Assembly (NCBI RefSeq): GCF_050946515.1
Contig: NZ_JBMNUX010000008.1
Location: 1-64,000, forward strand
Direction of reading: 5' to 3'
Source: Tractidigestivibacter sp050946515
GTDB lineage: Bacteria > Actinomycetota > Coriobacteriia > Coriobacteriales > Atopobiaceae
DNA: 64,000 nt
Made by a program: the position numbers and the translations under genes. The stretch's first letter is position 1. The number at the start of each line of letters is the position of its first letter. The notes beneath the pieces are model-generated. The model had not been told where the DNA came from. It saw only the letters and a list, made by a program, of their open reading frames with translations, and ran no database searches. This document shows, piece by piece, positions 30,688 to 40,040 of this stretch.

Positions 30688-31651
30688 CGAGCTCTGCCCC
30701 CTCGCCCTTCTGGCTCACGCGGCGAAGCCACTCGTAGCACATGACCGTTGCGGCCTGAGCCACGTTCAGCGACTCGACGCGCCCGCGCTGCGGAAGGCGA
30801 GCGCCAAAGTCGCAGTGGTCAAGCACCAAGCGAGAGATTCCTTCTCCCTCGGAGCCCATCACCAAGGCGAGGCGACCGCCCAAAGGCGCGCTCCACACGT
30901 CTTGCTCGGCATGCTCGGTCGCGGCGCACGCCCAGAATCCCGCCTCTTTGAGCTGGTCAATGGCACGAGGAAGATTGGGGACCTGCGCTATGGGGATGTG
31001 CAGCACCGCGCCTGCAGAGGTCTTGTAGGCCCCCACGCCAACGGTTGCGGCGCGCGTGTTGGCAATCACAACACCCGCTGCGCCAACGACCTCGGCAGAG
31101 CGCACGATGGCACCGAAGTTTCCCTCGTCGGTCACGTGGTCGAGAACGACGACGAGCGCATCGCCCTCCCCCGCCGCGGCAATCACGTCTTCCACGCTCG
31201 CATACTCGAAGGGGCGCGTGCGCACGACGATGCCCTGGTGCGCGCCATGGCTTGACAGCTGGTCAAGACGCGAGCGGGGCACGGTCTCCACCGGCACGCC
31301 TTCGCCGTCCAGGCGGCGGACGAGCGAAGAGAGCGCGCTGTCGGAATCCGCCAGCGAGTCCTGGACGAAGGCGCTCTTCAGCGGTATGCCCGCATCGAGT
31401 GCTTCCGCGACCGCGCGGCGGCCCTCGATGAGGTCGGAGACCGGACGTCTCTGCTTTGCCGTCAGGGCAGAGCGCTTCGCTCCGCGGGATTCGCTGCGCT
31501 GCGAGCGGGACCCGCCGTCGCGCATGTCACGGGAGCTCTTCTGCTTGTGTCCTTGAAATTGGGGGCGACGGCCACTGTTGCCGTTACGACCGCCGTTGCC
31601 GGAGCGGCCGCGTCCGGAAGCCGCCTTCCCCTGCCGTTGTCCGCGTGCCAC
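30680..31651 (-). CDS. rlmB: 23S rRNA (guanosine-2'-O)-methyltransferase RlmB
   Basis: This SPOUT-class enzyme of 323 residues methylates G2251-equivalent in 23S rRNA. The three SPOUT motifs are clear: DEGNFGAIVRSAEVVGAAGV, LALVMGSEGEGISRLV and ESLNVAQAATVMCYEW. The chosen start is GTG at 31,651, preceded by a perfect AGGAGG; the open frame continues 88 codons into cysS but that is unsupported. The first 75 residues are a basic Gly/Arg/Ser-rich extension, probably for RNA binding. It begins 8 bp after cysS ends. Confidence 0.93.
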   Translation of the reverse strand: MARGQRQGKAASGRGRSGNGGRNGNSGRRPQFQGHKQKSSRDMRDGGSRSQRSESRGAKRSALTAKQRRPVSDLIEGRRAVAEALDAGIPLKSAFVQDSLADSDSALSSLVRRLDGEGVPVETVPRSRLDQLSSHGAHQGIVVRTRPFEYASVEDVIAAAGEGDALVVVLDHVTDEGNFGAIVRSAEVVGAAGVVIANTRAATVGVGAYKTSAGAVLHIPIAQVPNLPRAIDQLKEAGFWACAATEHAEQDVWSAPLGGRLALVMGSEGEGISRLVLDHCDFGARLPQRGRVESLNVAQAATVMCYEWLRRVSQKGEGAELDG

Positions 31652-31659
31652 GATACCTC

Positions 31660-33126
31660 CTACGGCCTGCGCAGGCGGCAGCCCGCAGCCGTGTCCTCGA
31701 GCACCAGGCCAAGGCCGGTGATGGCATCTCGGATGCCGTCGGCGAGCGCCCAGTTCTTCTGCGACCGCGCATCCTGGCGAGCCTTGATCAGGACGTCGGC
31801 GGCCTCGTCCGCAGAATCGCCCGTGTATCCGGCATACCGCGCGGCAAGGTCCACAAGCTCGTGAGGAAGACCCTGCTCCTCCTGCGCTTCGGGAGTGATT
31901 CCCAACACGCCGCAAAGCTCAACGATCAGGTCGGCAGCGCGCGTTGCTGCGGTGGCGTCAGTTGAGCCCTCGCCGCTTGCAAGGAAGGTGTTGGCAGCCG
32001 TGACCAGCGAGAAGATCGCCGCCAAGCCTCCAGCGGTGTTGAAGTCGTCATCCATCTGACGGCAGAACTCGACCTTGGCTTCTTCGCAGGCCGCGCCCAG
32101 CGTAGAGCCCGCGTCAGTGGTGGCTGCATTGCCCTTCTCGGCAGCCCAGCGCAGGTTCTTCACGCAGGTGCGCATGCGCTCCAGCGTGCCGACGGTGCCG
32201 TCCAGGCGGTCGAACGAGAAGTCGAGCGGCGCACGGTAGTGGGTCTGGAGCATCAGCAGGCGCACGGCGTCTGCGGGGTACTTGTCCAGGACCTCTTTGA
32301 GCGTGTAGAAGTTGCCCAGGCTCTTGGACATCTTCTCGCCATCAACGCGCAGCATCCCCGTGTGCATCCATAGGTTGGCAAGCGGCTTGTGCCAGGCGCA
32401 GCTCGCCTGGGCGGTCTCGTTCTCATGGTGCGGGAACACCAGGTCAGCGCCACCGCCGTGGATGTCGATTGGCGTGCCAAGGTAGCGGTGGATCATGGCA
32501 CAGCACTCGGTGTGCCATCCGGGGCGGCCTTCGCCCCAGGGGCTTGGCCAGCTGGGCTCGCCGGGCTTGGCGGCCTTCCAGAGCGCGAAGTCGAACGGGT
32601 CGCGCTTCTCGTCGTTGACCTCAACGCGCTCGCCGGCGCGCAGCTGGTCGAGGTTGCGGCCGGAAAGGATGCCGTACTCGGGGTCGGAGCGCACCGAGAA
32701 GTACACGTCCCCGTTGTCCGCAGCGTATGCGTAGCCCTGGTCGATCAGGGTCTGGATCATCTCCTGCATGGCGGCGATCTCTTGCGTGGCGCGCGGGCGG
32801 ATGTCGGGGTCGAGGATGCCAAAGCGGTGCATCTGCTCGATGAAGGCGTTGGAGTACTCCTCGGCCACCTCGGCGGCCGTGCGCCCCTCCTCGTTTGCGC
32901 GGTTGATGATCTTGTCGTCCACGTCGGTCAGGTTCTGCGCGAAGGTGACCTCGTAGCCCTTGTACATGAGGTAGCGACGAATCACGTCAAACGAGAGGAA
33001 CGTGCGAGCGTTGCCGATGTGAATCTGGTCGTAGACGGTAGGACCGCAGACATACATGCGAATCTTGCCGGGCTCTATTGACTTAAGCTCCTGCTTGCGG
33101 TGCGTCTGGGTGTTGTATACCTGCAT
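31660..33126 (-). CDS. cysS: Cysteinyl-tRNA synthetase
   Basis: This 488-residue class I synthetase has the signature motifs HIGN (DQIHIGNARTF) and KMSKSLGN, the zinc-binding CGPTVYD start and the C-terminal DALR region. The chosen start MQVYNTQTHRKQEL matches the family; 34 upstream codons are ignored. It is the first gene of cysS-rlmB-yacP and follows the terminator of the secreted-protein gene. Confidence 0.97.
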   Translation of the reverse strand: MQVYNTQTHRKQELKSIEPGKIRMYVCGPTVYDQIHIGNARTFLSFDVIRRYLMYKGYEVTFAQNLTDVDDKIINRANEEGRTAAEVAEEYSNAFIEQMHRFGILDPDIRPRATQEIAAMQEMIQTLIDQGYAYAADNGDVYFSVRSDPEYGILSGRNLDQLRAGERVEVNDEKRDPFDFALWKAAKPGEPSWPSPWGEGRPGWHTECCAMIHRYLGTPIDIHGGGADLVFPHHENETAQASCAWHKPLANLWMHTGMLRVDGEKMSKSLGNFYTLKEVLDKYPADAVRLLMLQTHYRAPLDFSFDRLDGTVGTLERMRTCVKNLRWAAEKGNAATTDAGSTLGAACEEAKVEFCRQMDDDFNTAGGLAAIFSLVTAANTFLASGEGSTDATAATRAADLIVELCGVLGITPEAQEEQGLPHELVDLAARYAGYTGDSADEAADVLIKARQDARSQKNWALADGIRDAITGLGLVLEDTAAGCRLRRP

Positions 33127-33217
33127 GGCGTCACTCCCTTGGTGCTGCGTGCATAAGTACAGGCATTGTAGCAGCACCATGCGCATCCCTTGCGCCGGCG
33201 AGCCGAGCTCACCGCGC

Positions 33218-33266
33218 AAAAAGGGCACCCCCTCCTCGCACCTGCGTAAACGGGGCGAAGAGGGGG
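33218..33266 (-). terminator. Terminator after the secreted peptidase-like gene
   Basis: A 12-bp minus-strand stem (CCCCCTCTTCGC with GCGAGGAGGGGG) around a loop of about 15 nt is followed by GTGCCCTTTTT, between the secreted-protein gene and cysS. Confidence 0.82.
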
Positions 33267-33301
33267 CAAGGAAGGAAGGGCGGGAGTTGATCGCAGGCCC
33301 G

Positions 33302-34279
33302 CTAAGCAGAGACCGTCGAGGTCGCCAGGCCAGAGGTCAGGTTCTGCGATGCGGTTGCGGTCTCCGTTGCGGTAGTGTCCGCTGTGCTCGAGAGGCGCGC
33401 CGTCAGAACCTGTACGCCATCTGAAATCTCAAAGGTCGCGCTCGCCGAACCCGTGTAGCTGCCCGTTCCGGTAACCGTAACGGTAGCGACGCCAGGCTCG
33501 TCGTTGTTCTCGAAGCTCACGGTATAGTCGGTGCCCTCTTCGAGCGTCGTGGAGCCAAGCGTCACCGTGACCTCGGGCGTTACCGTCTCGCCCGAATAGA
33601 TCGCGTCATCAACCGTAATGGTTGCGCTCGACAGCGAGCTCGGGTCAGGATCAGCAACGTCGCTGGTCACGTACCAGTACGCCGTCGCATTGGCCACGCG
33701 CACGGTAACGCATTCGTCGAGCGATGAGGTCTCGCCAGTCAGCGAGTCGTGCGCGATGAAGGTGCCCGAGTCCTCGTCGTAGCCAAGCAGCGTCACCGCA
33801 TGGGGATTGCTCGTCTCGGCGTAGAGCACGATGCCCGCGGGATTCTCGTCGAGAAGCGCCTTGAGCTCGGACGCCTTCTCCTCCTCGGTGGATCCCGTGA
33901 GGTAGCCATGGGCAACGGAGTACGTCGCGTTGCCAGTGCTCACCGTAAAGCTCCACGAAAGGCCTCCTGAGCTGGGGATTGACGACGTGGTGATCGAATC
34001 CCACGAGGAGTCTCCGTTGAGAAGGGCCGCACGGCGAAGCATGTTGGTTGCTGCATAGATGGTGCACATGCCAGTGCTGCCTGGCTCGTTCACGAAGACT
34101 GAATCCTCGAGCGTCTCGTCAAGCGTCGCCGCAGAGGCAGTTGAAATGCTCAGCGAAAGCATGAGCGCGATGCTGACCAATGCTGCGACGACTGAGAAAA
34201 ACGCGGCACGCAAAGTACGAGGGGCTTTTTGCGCGCAGGTGGCGAGGGCGGCACAGCCGTCCCCTTCGAGCGTATGCAT
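33302..34279 (-). CDS. Secreted C39-like cysteine peptidase with Ig-like domain
   Basis: This 325-residue protein begins with a long signal peptide (hydrophobic residues about 25-45, cleavage near ASA-A at 50/51). The mature part has a papain-fold pattern: Cys72 (GMCTIYAATNML), His160 (NPHAVTLLGYD) and Asp178 (AHDS), as in C39-like double-glycine peptidases. A bacterial Ig-like domain (about 220-300, EGTDYTVSFENN and GTGSYTGSASATFEI) and a Thr/Ser-rich tail follow. There is no LPxTG or membrane anchor, so it is probably released. It interrupts the usual ispF-cysS adjacency. The substrate is unknown. Confidence 0.75.
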   Translation of the reverse strand: MHTLEGDGCAALATCAQKAPRTLRAAFFSVVAALVSIALMLSLSISTASAATLDETLEDSVFVNEPGSTGMCTIYAATNMLRRAALLNGDSSWDSITTSSIPSSGGLSWSFTVSTGNATYSVAHGYLTGSTEEEKASELKALLDENPAGIVLYAETSNPHAVTLLGYDEDSGTFIAHDSLTGETSSLDECVTVRVANATAYWYVTSDVADPDPSSLSSATITVDDAIYSGETVTPEVTVTLGSTTLEEGTDYTVSFENNDEPGVATVTVTGTGSYTGSASATFEISDGVQVLTARLSSTADTTATETATASQNLTSGLATSTVSA

Positions 34280-34724
34280 GTTGTTTTCCCTCCCGGCCGC
34301 GCGGGTAGTGCGACGCCGCCTTCTGCGGCGAGCGCGAATGAGCTGCAATGTGATGGCGCGTAGTGCGATGGTGCAGTGGTACAGGTGCGTGGTAGATCGT
34401 GCGCGGCCTATCCGGTTTTCAACTCGGGCAAAAGGTCCGCCTGAGTGCAAACACAGGGTAAACCCGGTTTCAGGTGCCCATAAAGCTCCCGCAAAGTCTC
34501 CGATTGCTCTGCACGCCAAGAACACCAGAAATTCGTAACTCCAAGAAGAATTATTCACTCTTTTAGTTACGTTTTCGCAGGTAAATAACAAAATGCCGCC
34601 AAAAATGGCGACATTTTTTGAGAGCTTTTTTCAAGTTTGGGAATTTGACCACAAACCACAAACTGCTGGCGAGAAAAGCGCAATATGTGGCGGAATCGTT
34701 CGGGCGTGGGCCGCTCGTTTACCG
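34280..34724. other. Intergenic region between ispF and the secreted-protein gene
   Basis: These 445 bases hold the leader of the secreted-protein gene and the 3' region of ispF. A near-symmetric hairpin with A and T runs on both sides (34,589-34,619) is the only structure I can name. An extended frame across the region reads as arginine-rich sequence and is not believed to be coding. Confidence 0.6.
34589..34619 (-). terminator. Bidirectional terminator after ispF
   Basis: The stem AAATGTCGCC/GGCGGCATTT around a short T/A-rich loop is flanked by T-runs on both strands. For minus-strand transcription it follows ispF by about 105 bp. Confidence 0.75.
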
Positions 34725-35213
34725 CTAGCGCGTCTTCAGCATAAGCGCCACGGACCAGGCCTCTATACCCTCCTTGCGGCCCACAAATCCTAGGTGCTCC
34801 GTAGTCGTAGCCTTCACGCCCACGGACTCCACCGGCACGCCCATGGCCTTTGCCATGTTCTGCCTCATCTGCTCGCGATACGGAGCCAGTCTGGGCTCCT
34901 GCGCAGCAATGGTGCAGTCGGCATCCACCAGCTGGTATCCCCGCTCGCGCGCGAGCATCATGACCTCAGAGAGAAGGACGAGCGAGTCCGCGCCCTCATA
35001 GGCAGGGTCGGTGTCGGGAAAGAGCTGCCCGATGTCCCCCGCGCGCATGGCTCCGAGAATCGCGTCCATGAGCGCATGGACGAGCACGTCAGCATCCGAG
35101 TGACCGTCGAGTCCGCGTTCGCTCGGCACGTTGACACCGCCCAAGATGAGCGGTCGTCCCTCGCAGAAAGCGTGCACGTCATACCCATGGCCAACCCTCA
35201 GAGCTGCGCTCAC
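34725..35213 (-). CDS. ispF: 2-C-methyl-D-erythritol 2,4-cyclodiphosphate synthase
   Basis: This 162-residue enzyme makes the cyclodiphosphate of the non-mevalonate isoprenoid pathway. RVGHGYDVHAF, GHSDADVLVHALMDAILGA and GVKATTTEHLGFVGRKEGI are conserved, including the metal ligands in DVH. The GTG start at 35,213 is preferred to an upstream ATG at 35,234: it has SD GGGAG and lies directly after the ispD stop. It is the last gene of the disA-ispD-ispF unit. Confidence 0.95.
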   Translation of the reverse strand: MSAALRVGHGYDVHAFCEGRPLILGGVNVPSERGLDGHSDADVLVHALMDAILGAMRAGDIGQLFPDTDPAYEGADSLVLLSEVMMLARERGYQLVDADCTIAAQEPRLAPYREQMRQNMAKAMGVPVESVGVKATTTEHLGFVGRKEGIEAWSVALMLKTR

Positions 35214-35214
35214 G

Positions 35215-36039
35215 TTATTCTCCCGTCTTGTCATGAGGACCGAAGGAGCCGTCTTCGGCACCGCAGGCGTCCACCAATCGCTGCTCCAAGATGGCGCTGG
35301 CGATGGCCAAGTCCTCCGGCACCGTCACCTTAAGGTTGTCGCGCGGAGATTCGACGCAGAGCACGCGACCGCCATGGCGCTCGACAAGCGAGGCGTCGTC
35401 GGTGCCCTGGTACCCCTCCCACGCTGCCGACTTATGCGCAGCGACAAGCGCGCGAGTACGGAAAGACTGCGGCGTCTGTGCCTCCCAGTAGAAGTCGCGG
35501 TCGGGCGTCGCAACAATAACGCCATTCTCTGCGAGCTTGAGCGTGTTCATGCAGCGCGAGGCGCAGATGGCTCCGGCCAGCGTCTTGTCAACGCGCAGGT
35601 GCGCAAGCACTTCCTCAATGACCTCAGTCTCGATGAGCGGCCGCGCCGCGTCATGCACCGAGACGAACTCATAGCCGCGCGGCATTGCGGAAAGACCGTT
35701 ATAGACGGAGCGCTGGCGCGTATCGCCCGACGGCGCGAGCGTGATGGGCTTTCTCAGCGTAAGCCTGCCAAGCACGTCTTTTTCGACCTCGGCGGCTCGC
35801 TCGGGCGCACACACAACCACGATATGCGCAATTGAGGGAGCATGATCGAAAGCAAGGATCGGCCATGCCATCAACGGAAGGCCGCAGAGCTCCACGTACT
35901 GTTTGCCATGCGGGTCGCCAAAGCGAAGCCCAAGGCCACCGGCAACGATGATGGCGACGGTGTCGGGCGCGCCGCCGTTGCTGCCGACCTTCTGCGGGGC
36001 GACGGCCGGGCATGTCTGGCATGACTGACGCGCGCTCAT
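35215..36039 (-). CDS. ispD: 2-C-methyl-D-erythritol 4-phosphate cytidylyltransferase
   Basis: This 274-residue enzyme uses CTP to form CDP-methylerythritol. The nucleotide-binding AIIVAGGLGLRFG motif, HDAARPLI and the late GTDDASLVE segment are diagnostic. The start ATG at 36,039 overlaps the disA stop (ATGA); the longer frame starts with GTG and adds five codons. An N-terminal extension of about 25 residues precedes the catalytic domain. Confidence 0.95.
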   Translation of the reverse strand: MSARQSCQTCPAVAPQKVGSNGGAPDTVAIIVAGGLGLRFGDPHGKQYVELCGLPLMAWPILAFDHAPSIAHIVVVCAPERAAEVEKDVLGRLTLRKPITLAPSGDTRQRSVYNGLSAMPRGYEFVSVHDAARPLIETEVIEEVLAHLRVDKTLAGAICASRCMNTLKLAENGVIVATPDRDFYWEAQTPQSFRTRALVAAHKSAAWEGYQGTDDASLVERHGGRVLCVESPRDNLKVTVPEDLAIASAILEQRLVDACGAEDGSFGPHDKTGE

Positions 36040-37112
36040 TCCCCATTCCCCCACATACGATGCAGGCTATTGGCAAGGGCGCCAGGATTGGAGACGCCCA
36101 TCTCGCCCAGCTTGGAGGAGTCGTCTTCGGCAGCCTCAAGAACCTCCTGAAGAGATCCGTACTCGTCGACGATCTTGTCTGCCATGCCCTCGCGGATGAC
36201 AGAGACACGAGAAAGCGTGCGCAGGCCAAGAGGAGTCATGATGGTGTCCTCAGTCCACGACTCGTCATAGCCCAGTGTCTTTGCAACGGTCTTTGCGGAG
36301 CGCAGCTGCGAGTTCGCCATCTCATGGAACTTCTTTCGGATGGCGCGAGCGCTCTCCTCCGATGAGTCCTTTGCATAGTCACGGATGGTGAGCGTATATT
36401 CCTCGTCCATGCCTCCGATAAATTCCTCGCGCTGCATCTCGGTGATTCTTCCATCGGTGCCCAACTGGAAGATGCAGCGATCAAGCTCTTCTCCGGCGGT
36501 CATGAGCACCTCAAAGAGGTAGAACACGTTCACGACGTCGCCAAGCGTGACGAAGTTATCAAGCTCAAGGCTCGTCAGGTGCTGCAGGCTGCGGTCAAGC
36601 TGGGAGCGCGTGTTCTGCATGGCGGCGGTCAGCTGGTTCACCACGGACATGAGCTCCGACACCGGCTGCAGCTGGAAACCATGGCCATCGATGTAGACAT
36701 TGACCACTGAGCGACGCTCGGAGACGGAGATGACCATGGCGCTGGTCAGAAGGCTCATGCGCGCGGCCGTTCGATGGCGCGTGCCCGTCTCGGTTGTTGG
36801 CAATGATGGGTCGGGGTTCAGGTGATAGTTTGCCCGCACGATGCGCGTGAGGTCCTTATCGATAATGACGGCGCCGTCCATCTTGCAAAGCTCGAACAGG
36901 CGGTTGGCCGTGAACGAGACGTCAAGTGCAAAGCCATCGGCGCCGGCGGCGAGCACATTTTCCGTGTCACCGACACAGATCAGGGCCCCGAGGTGACCGG
37001 CGATGATCATGTCGAGCGCCTTACGTAAGGCGGTACCTGGCGCGGTCATCTTGACGGCCGTCTCAATTCTGGCGTCGGTAGGCGTCTTGTCACTACGATT
37101 GGCAGAATCCAT
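36036..37112 (-). CDS. disA: Diadenylate cyclase DisA (c-di-AMP synthase, DNA-integrity scanning)
   Basis: This 358-residue protein has an N-terminal DAC domain with the catalytic DGA (residues 79-81) and RHRTA (112-116) motifs, a central helical linker and a C-terminal helix-hairpin-helix DNA-binding region (GSLQEVLEAAEDDSSKLGEM). It makes c-di-AMP and responds to branched DNA. The start MDSANRSDK is preferred over an extended frame that reaches into the clpC-disA spacer. It overlaps ispD by 4 bp. Confidence 0.96.
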   Translation of the reverse strand: MDSANRSDKTPTDARIETAVKMTAPGTALRKALDMIIAGHLGALICVGDTENVLAAGADGFALDVSFTANRLFELCKMDGAVIIDKDLTRIVRANYHLNPDPSLPTTETGTRHRTAARMSLLTSAMVISVSERRSVVNVYIDGHGFQLQPVSELMSVVNQLTAAMQNTRSQLDRSLQHLTSLELDNFVTLGDVVNVFYLFEVLMTAGEELDRCIFQLGTDGRITEMQREEFIGGMDEEYTLTIRDYAKDSSEESARAIRKKFHEMANSQLRSAKTVAKTLGYDESWTEDTIMTPLGLRTLSRVSVIREGMADKIVDEYGSLQEVLEAAEDDSSKLGEMGVSNPGALANSLHRMWGNGE

Positions 37113-37200
37113 AAAGCGCTCCTTGTGAGAGCCGGCCCGCAGGAGCGGGCCGGCAAATGACACTACGTTGAGTATAGCGGGCAAAGGCGCTTAGCGTGAC

Positions 37201-39816
37201 TTACTCTCCGGACGCGGCCAAGCCATCAACTCTTGGCGAGGGGGCGGCGTCGGGGGTCCAATGGTCGCTCGCCTGCGGCTGCTCCAGATGCTCATGCTTG
37301 CGGGGAGCGGGAATCTCGCCCGTGCCCTTGGAGAAGGACAAGCTCTCCCCATCTTCGGATACGTCCACCTTGATGATGTCGCCCGAGACCCACTTGCCCT
37401 CGAGCATCTCCTCGGAGAGCGGGTCCTCGATGAGCGTTTGGATGGCGCGACGGAGCGGTCGAGCGCCGTAGATGGGATCGGTTCCCTTCTTGGCGACAAA
37501 GTCGCGCGCGGCGTCGGAGAGCTCGATGGACATGTTATTGGCAATGAGGCGATCGCGCAGGTCGGCAACCATGAGCTCAACGATGCCGCGGAGCTGCTCG
37601 GAGGTCAGCGACTTGAAGACCACGATCTCGTCCACGCGGTTCAAGAACTCAGGACGGAAGAGCTTCTTGAGCTCAGACATCACGCGGCTCTTGATCTCCT
37701 TGTCAGAGAGACCGTTGGCACCCGACGCGGAGAAGCCCATCGTGTTGGTCTGGGCGATGTCGCGAGCGCCGATGTTGGAAGTCATGATGATGACCGTGTT
37801 GGAGAAGTCGACGTGACGACCCTGGCCATCCGTGAGCCTGCCCTCGTCCAGAATCTGGAGAAGGATGTTGAAGACGTCAGGATGGGCCTTCTCGATCTCG
37901 TCGAACAGGACCACCGAGTACGGGCGCCTGCGAACGGCCTTGGTGAGCTCGCCGCCCTCGTCGTAGCCCACGTATCCAGGAGGAGCACCGACCAGCTTGG
38001 AGACGGTGTGCTTCTCTATGAACTCAGACATGTCGAAGGTGATGAGCGCGTCCTCGCTGCCAAACAGGAACTCGGCAAGCGCCTTGGCGAGCTCGGTCTT
38101 GCCTACGCCAGAGGGGCCCAGGAAGATGAACGAGCCGCCGGGGCGACGCGGGTCCTTGAGCGGAGAGCGGCTGCGACGGATGGCGCGAGCAACCTTGGAG
38201 ACAGCCTCGTCCTGACCGATGACGCGCTGGTGGAGCACTTCCTCGCAACGCAGCAGCTTTGAGGACTCGGCCTCGGTGAGGTTGGAGACGGGCACGCCCG
38301 TGATCGAGGAGACCACGTCGGCGATGTCGTCGACGTCGACGGTCACCACGTTCTGGTTGAGCTTGTCGTGCCACTCCTGCTCAAGCTGGTCGCGCTTGGC
38401 GATAAGCTCCTTCTCCTGGTCGCGCAGGTGAGCAGCGAGCTCAAACTCCTGAGCCTGTGCCGCTTCCGACTTCTGCTTGCGCACGCTCTCGAGGTCCGCG
38501 TCAGTCTGCGCGATCTCAGGGGGAAGCGTGGTCTTGTGCACGCGGGTGCGGGCACCGGCCTCGTCAATGACGTCGATGGCCTTGTCGGGCAGGAAGCGGT
38601 CTTGGATGTAACGGTCGGCCAGCGTGACGGCCGCCTTCAGGGCATCCTCGGTGTAGTGAACGTGATGGTGCTCCTCATAGCGGCTCTGCAGGCCATGCAG
38701 GATCTGCAGGGTGTCCTCGATGCTGGGCTCGCCGATGTTAACGGGCTGGAACCTGCGCTCGAAGGCGGAGTCCTTCTCGATATGCTTGCGGTACTCCTCC
38801 GCCGTGGTGGCGCCGATCACCTGGATCTCGCCACGAGAGAGAGGCGGCTTGAGAATAGAGGCGGCGTCGATGGAGCCCTCGGCAGAGCCTGCGCCGATGA
38901 TGGTGTGGATCTCATCGATGAAGAGGATGTCGTTCTTGGATTCCTCCACCTCGGTGATGACCTTCTTCATGCGCTCCTCAAACTCGCCGCGGTACTTCGA
39001 GCCTGCGACGAGAGATGCCACGTCAAGCGTCCAAATCTGCTTTCCGCGGAGAATGTCAGGCACGTTGCCCGAGGCGATCAGCTGCGCCAGCCCCTCGACG
39101 ATGGCCGTCTTGCCGACGCCTGGGTCGCCCAGGATGAGGGGGTTGTTCTTCTGACGGCGTGCCAGCACCTGCATCACGCGCTCGATCTCGCGGTCGCGGT
39201 TAAGCACCGGGTCAAGCTTGCCCTCTGAGGCGAGCTTGGTGAGGTTGCGGCCGTACTTCTCGAGCATCGAGCCCTCGGAGTCGCCCGAAGAGGAGGCCTG
39301 CTGTCCCATGAAGGGCATGCCCATGCCCTCGGGGCGCATGTCGCCTGCAGGCGCTGCGCCTTGGTTCTGCTGGCTGGAGTCCTTCTCCATAAGCTCCTGC
39401 ACCGTATGGCGCACGGCATCGCCGGAGACGCCCATGGTGCGCAGCGCATCCATGGCGCGCCCGTTGCCTTCGGCAACGATGCCCAGAAGCAGGTGCTCGG
39501 TCGAGATGTAGGACTGCCCGTGGGTCATGGCCTCGCGATAGGCATCCTCAAGCACGCGCTTTGCACGCGGCGTGAAGGGGATATGGCCGCCTGGCGTAGG
39601 CTCGGACTCGCTCTGCGAGAGCGACTTGACCGTTGCAAGCGTCTCGTCGTAGGTGACGTCGAGCTCTGCCAAGGCCTTGGCGGCAATGCCGTCTCCCTCC
39701 TTGATGAGGGCGAGAAGCAGGTGCTCCGTGCCGACATACATTTGGCCCAGTCCACGCGCCTCTTCTTGGGCAAGACTCATCACCTTTCGTGCTTGCTCAG
39801 TGAACTTCTCAAACAT
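37201..39816 (-). CDS. clpC: AAA+ protease ATPase ClpC
   Basis: This 871-residue unfoldase has two N-terminal Clp-N repeats (VGTEHLLLALIKEGDG and STEHLLLGIVAEGNG), AAA-1 with GDPGVGKTAIVEGL near residue 230, a UVR-like middle region (QEFELAAHLRDQEKELIAKRD) and AAA-2 with GPSGVGKTELAKAL near 566. It feeds ClpP. No ctsR, mcsA or mcsB accompanies it. An inverted repeat lies in its 5' leader. Confidence 0.96.
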   Translation of the reverse strand: MFEKFTEQARKVMSLAQEEARGLGQMYVGTEHLLLALIKEGDGIAAKALAELDVTYDETLATVKSLSQSESEPTPGGHIPFTPRAKRVLEDAYREAMTHGQSYISTEHLLLGIVAEGNGRAMDALRTMGVSGDAVRHTVQELMEKDSSQQNQGAAPAGDMRPEGMGMPFMGQQASSSGDSEGSMLEKYGRNLTKLASEGKLDPVLNRDREIERVMQVLARRQKNNPLILGDPGVGKTAIVEGLAQLIASGNVPDILRGKQIWTLDVASLVAGSKYRGEFEERMKKVITEVEESKNDILFIDEIHTIIGAGSAEGSIDAASILKPPLSRGEIQVIGATTAEEYRKHIEKDSAFERRFQPVNIGEPSIEDTLQILHGLQSRYEEHHHVHYTEDALKAAVTLADRYIQDRFLPDKAIDVIDEAGARTRVHKTTLPPEIAQTDADLESVRKQKSEAAQAQEFELAAHLRDQEKELIAKRDQLEQEWHDKLNQNVVTVDVDDIADVVSSITGVPVSNLTEAESSKLLRCEEVLHQRVIGQDEAVSKVARAIRRSRSPLKDPRRPGGSFIFLGPSGVGKTELAKALAEFLFGSEDALITFDMSEFIEKHTVSKLVGAPPGYVGYDEGGELTKAVRRRPYSVVLFDEIEKAHPDVFNILLQILDEGRLTDGQGRHVDFSNTVIIMTSNIGARDIAQTNTMGFSASGANGLSDKEIKSRVMSELKKLFRPEFLNRVDEIVVFKSLTSEQLRGIVELMVADLRDRLIANNMSIELSDAARDFVAKKGTDPIYGARPLRRAIQTLIEDPLSEEMLEGKWVSGDIIKVDVSEDGESLSFSKGTGEIPAPRKHEHLEQPQASDHWTPDAAPSPRVDGLAASGE

Positions 39817-39831
39817 GCTGTCTCCTCAGTG

Positions 39832-39869
39832 CCAGCGCGCCCCGCCAAGAAAATGGTCAGGCGCGCTGG
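39832..39869 (-). promoter_or_regulatory. Inverted repeat in the clpC leader
   Basis: A perfect 10-bp inverted repeat (CCAGCGCGCC with GGCGCGCTGG) separated by 18 bp lies 16 bp upstream of clpC. It does not match CIRCE, CtsR or HAIR consensus sites as I know them. It could be an RNA hairpin near the ribosome-binding site or an operator. Confidence 0.45.
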
Positions 39870-39936
39870 GCGTCGTGTGTTTGACTGTCTGTTACCCAGG
39901 ATGACGCCGCCACAAACACGAGGAAACAGGATGGAC

Positions 39937-39970
39937 AAAAGCGGGACAGCCGCTCGAGCGACCGCCCCGC
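39937..39970 (-). terminator. lysS terminator
   Basis: After lysS the minus strand forms a 13-bp stem (GCGGGGCGGTCGC with GCGGCTGTCCCGC, several G-U pairs) and a four-base loop, followed by TTTTG. It separates lysS from clpC. Confidence 0.8.
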
Positions 39971-40040
39971 CTTCTCCCGCCTCAGTTGGCGCTTGGGACC
40001 ATATCATCTTTCTGAACAGCGTTCTTGCAGCTCAAGACCC

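Noticed and set aside
33127..33217. T-box leaders upstream of cysS or lysS
   Set aside because: The upstream gaps are too short and contain no T-box core (TGGNACCGCG-like) sequence.
39832..39869. CIRCE or CtsR operator before clpC
   Set aside because: The inverted repeat there does not match either consensus; it is reported only as an unnamed inverted repeat.
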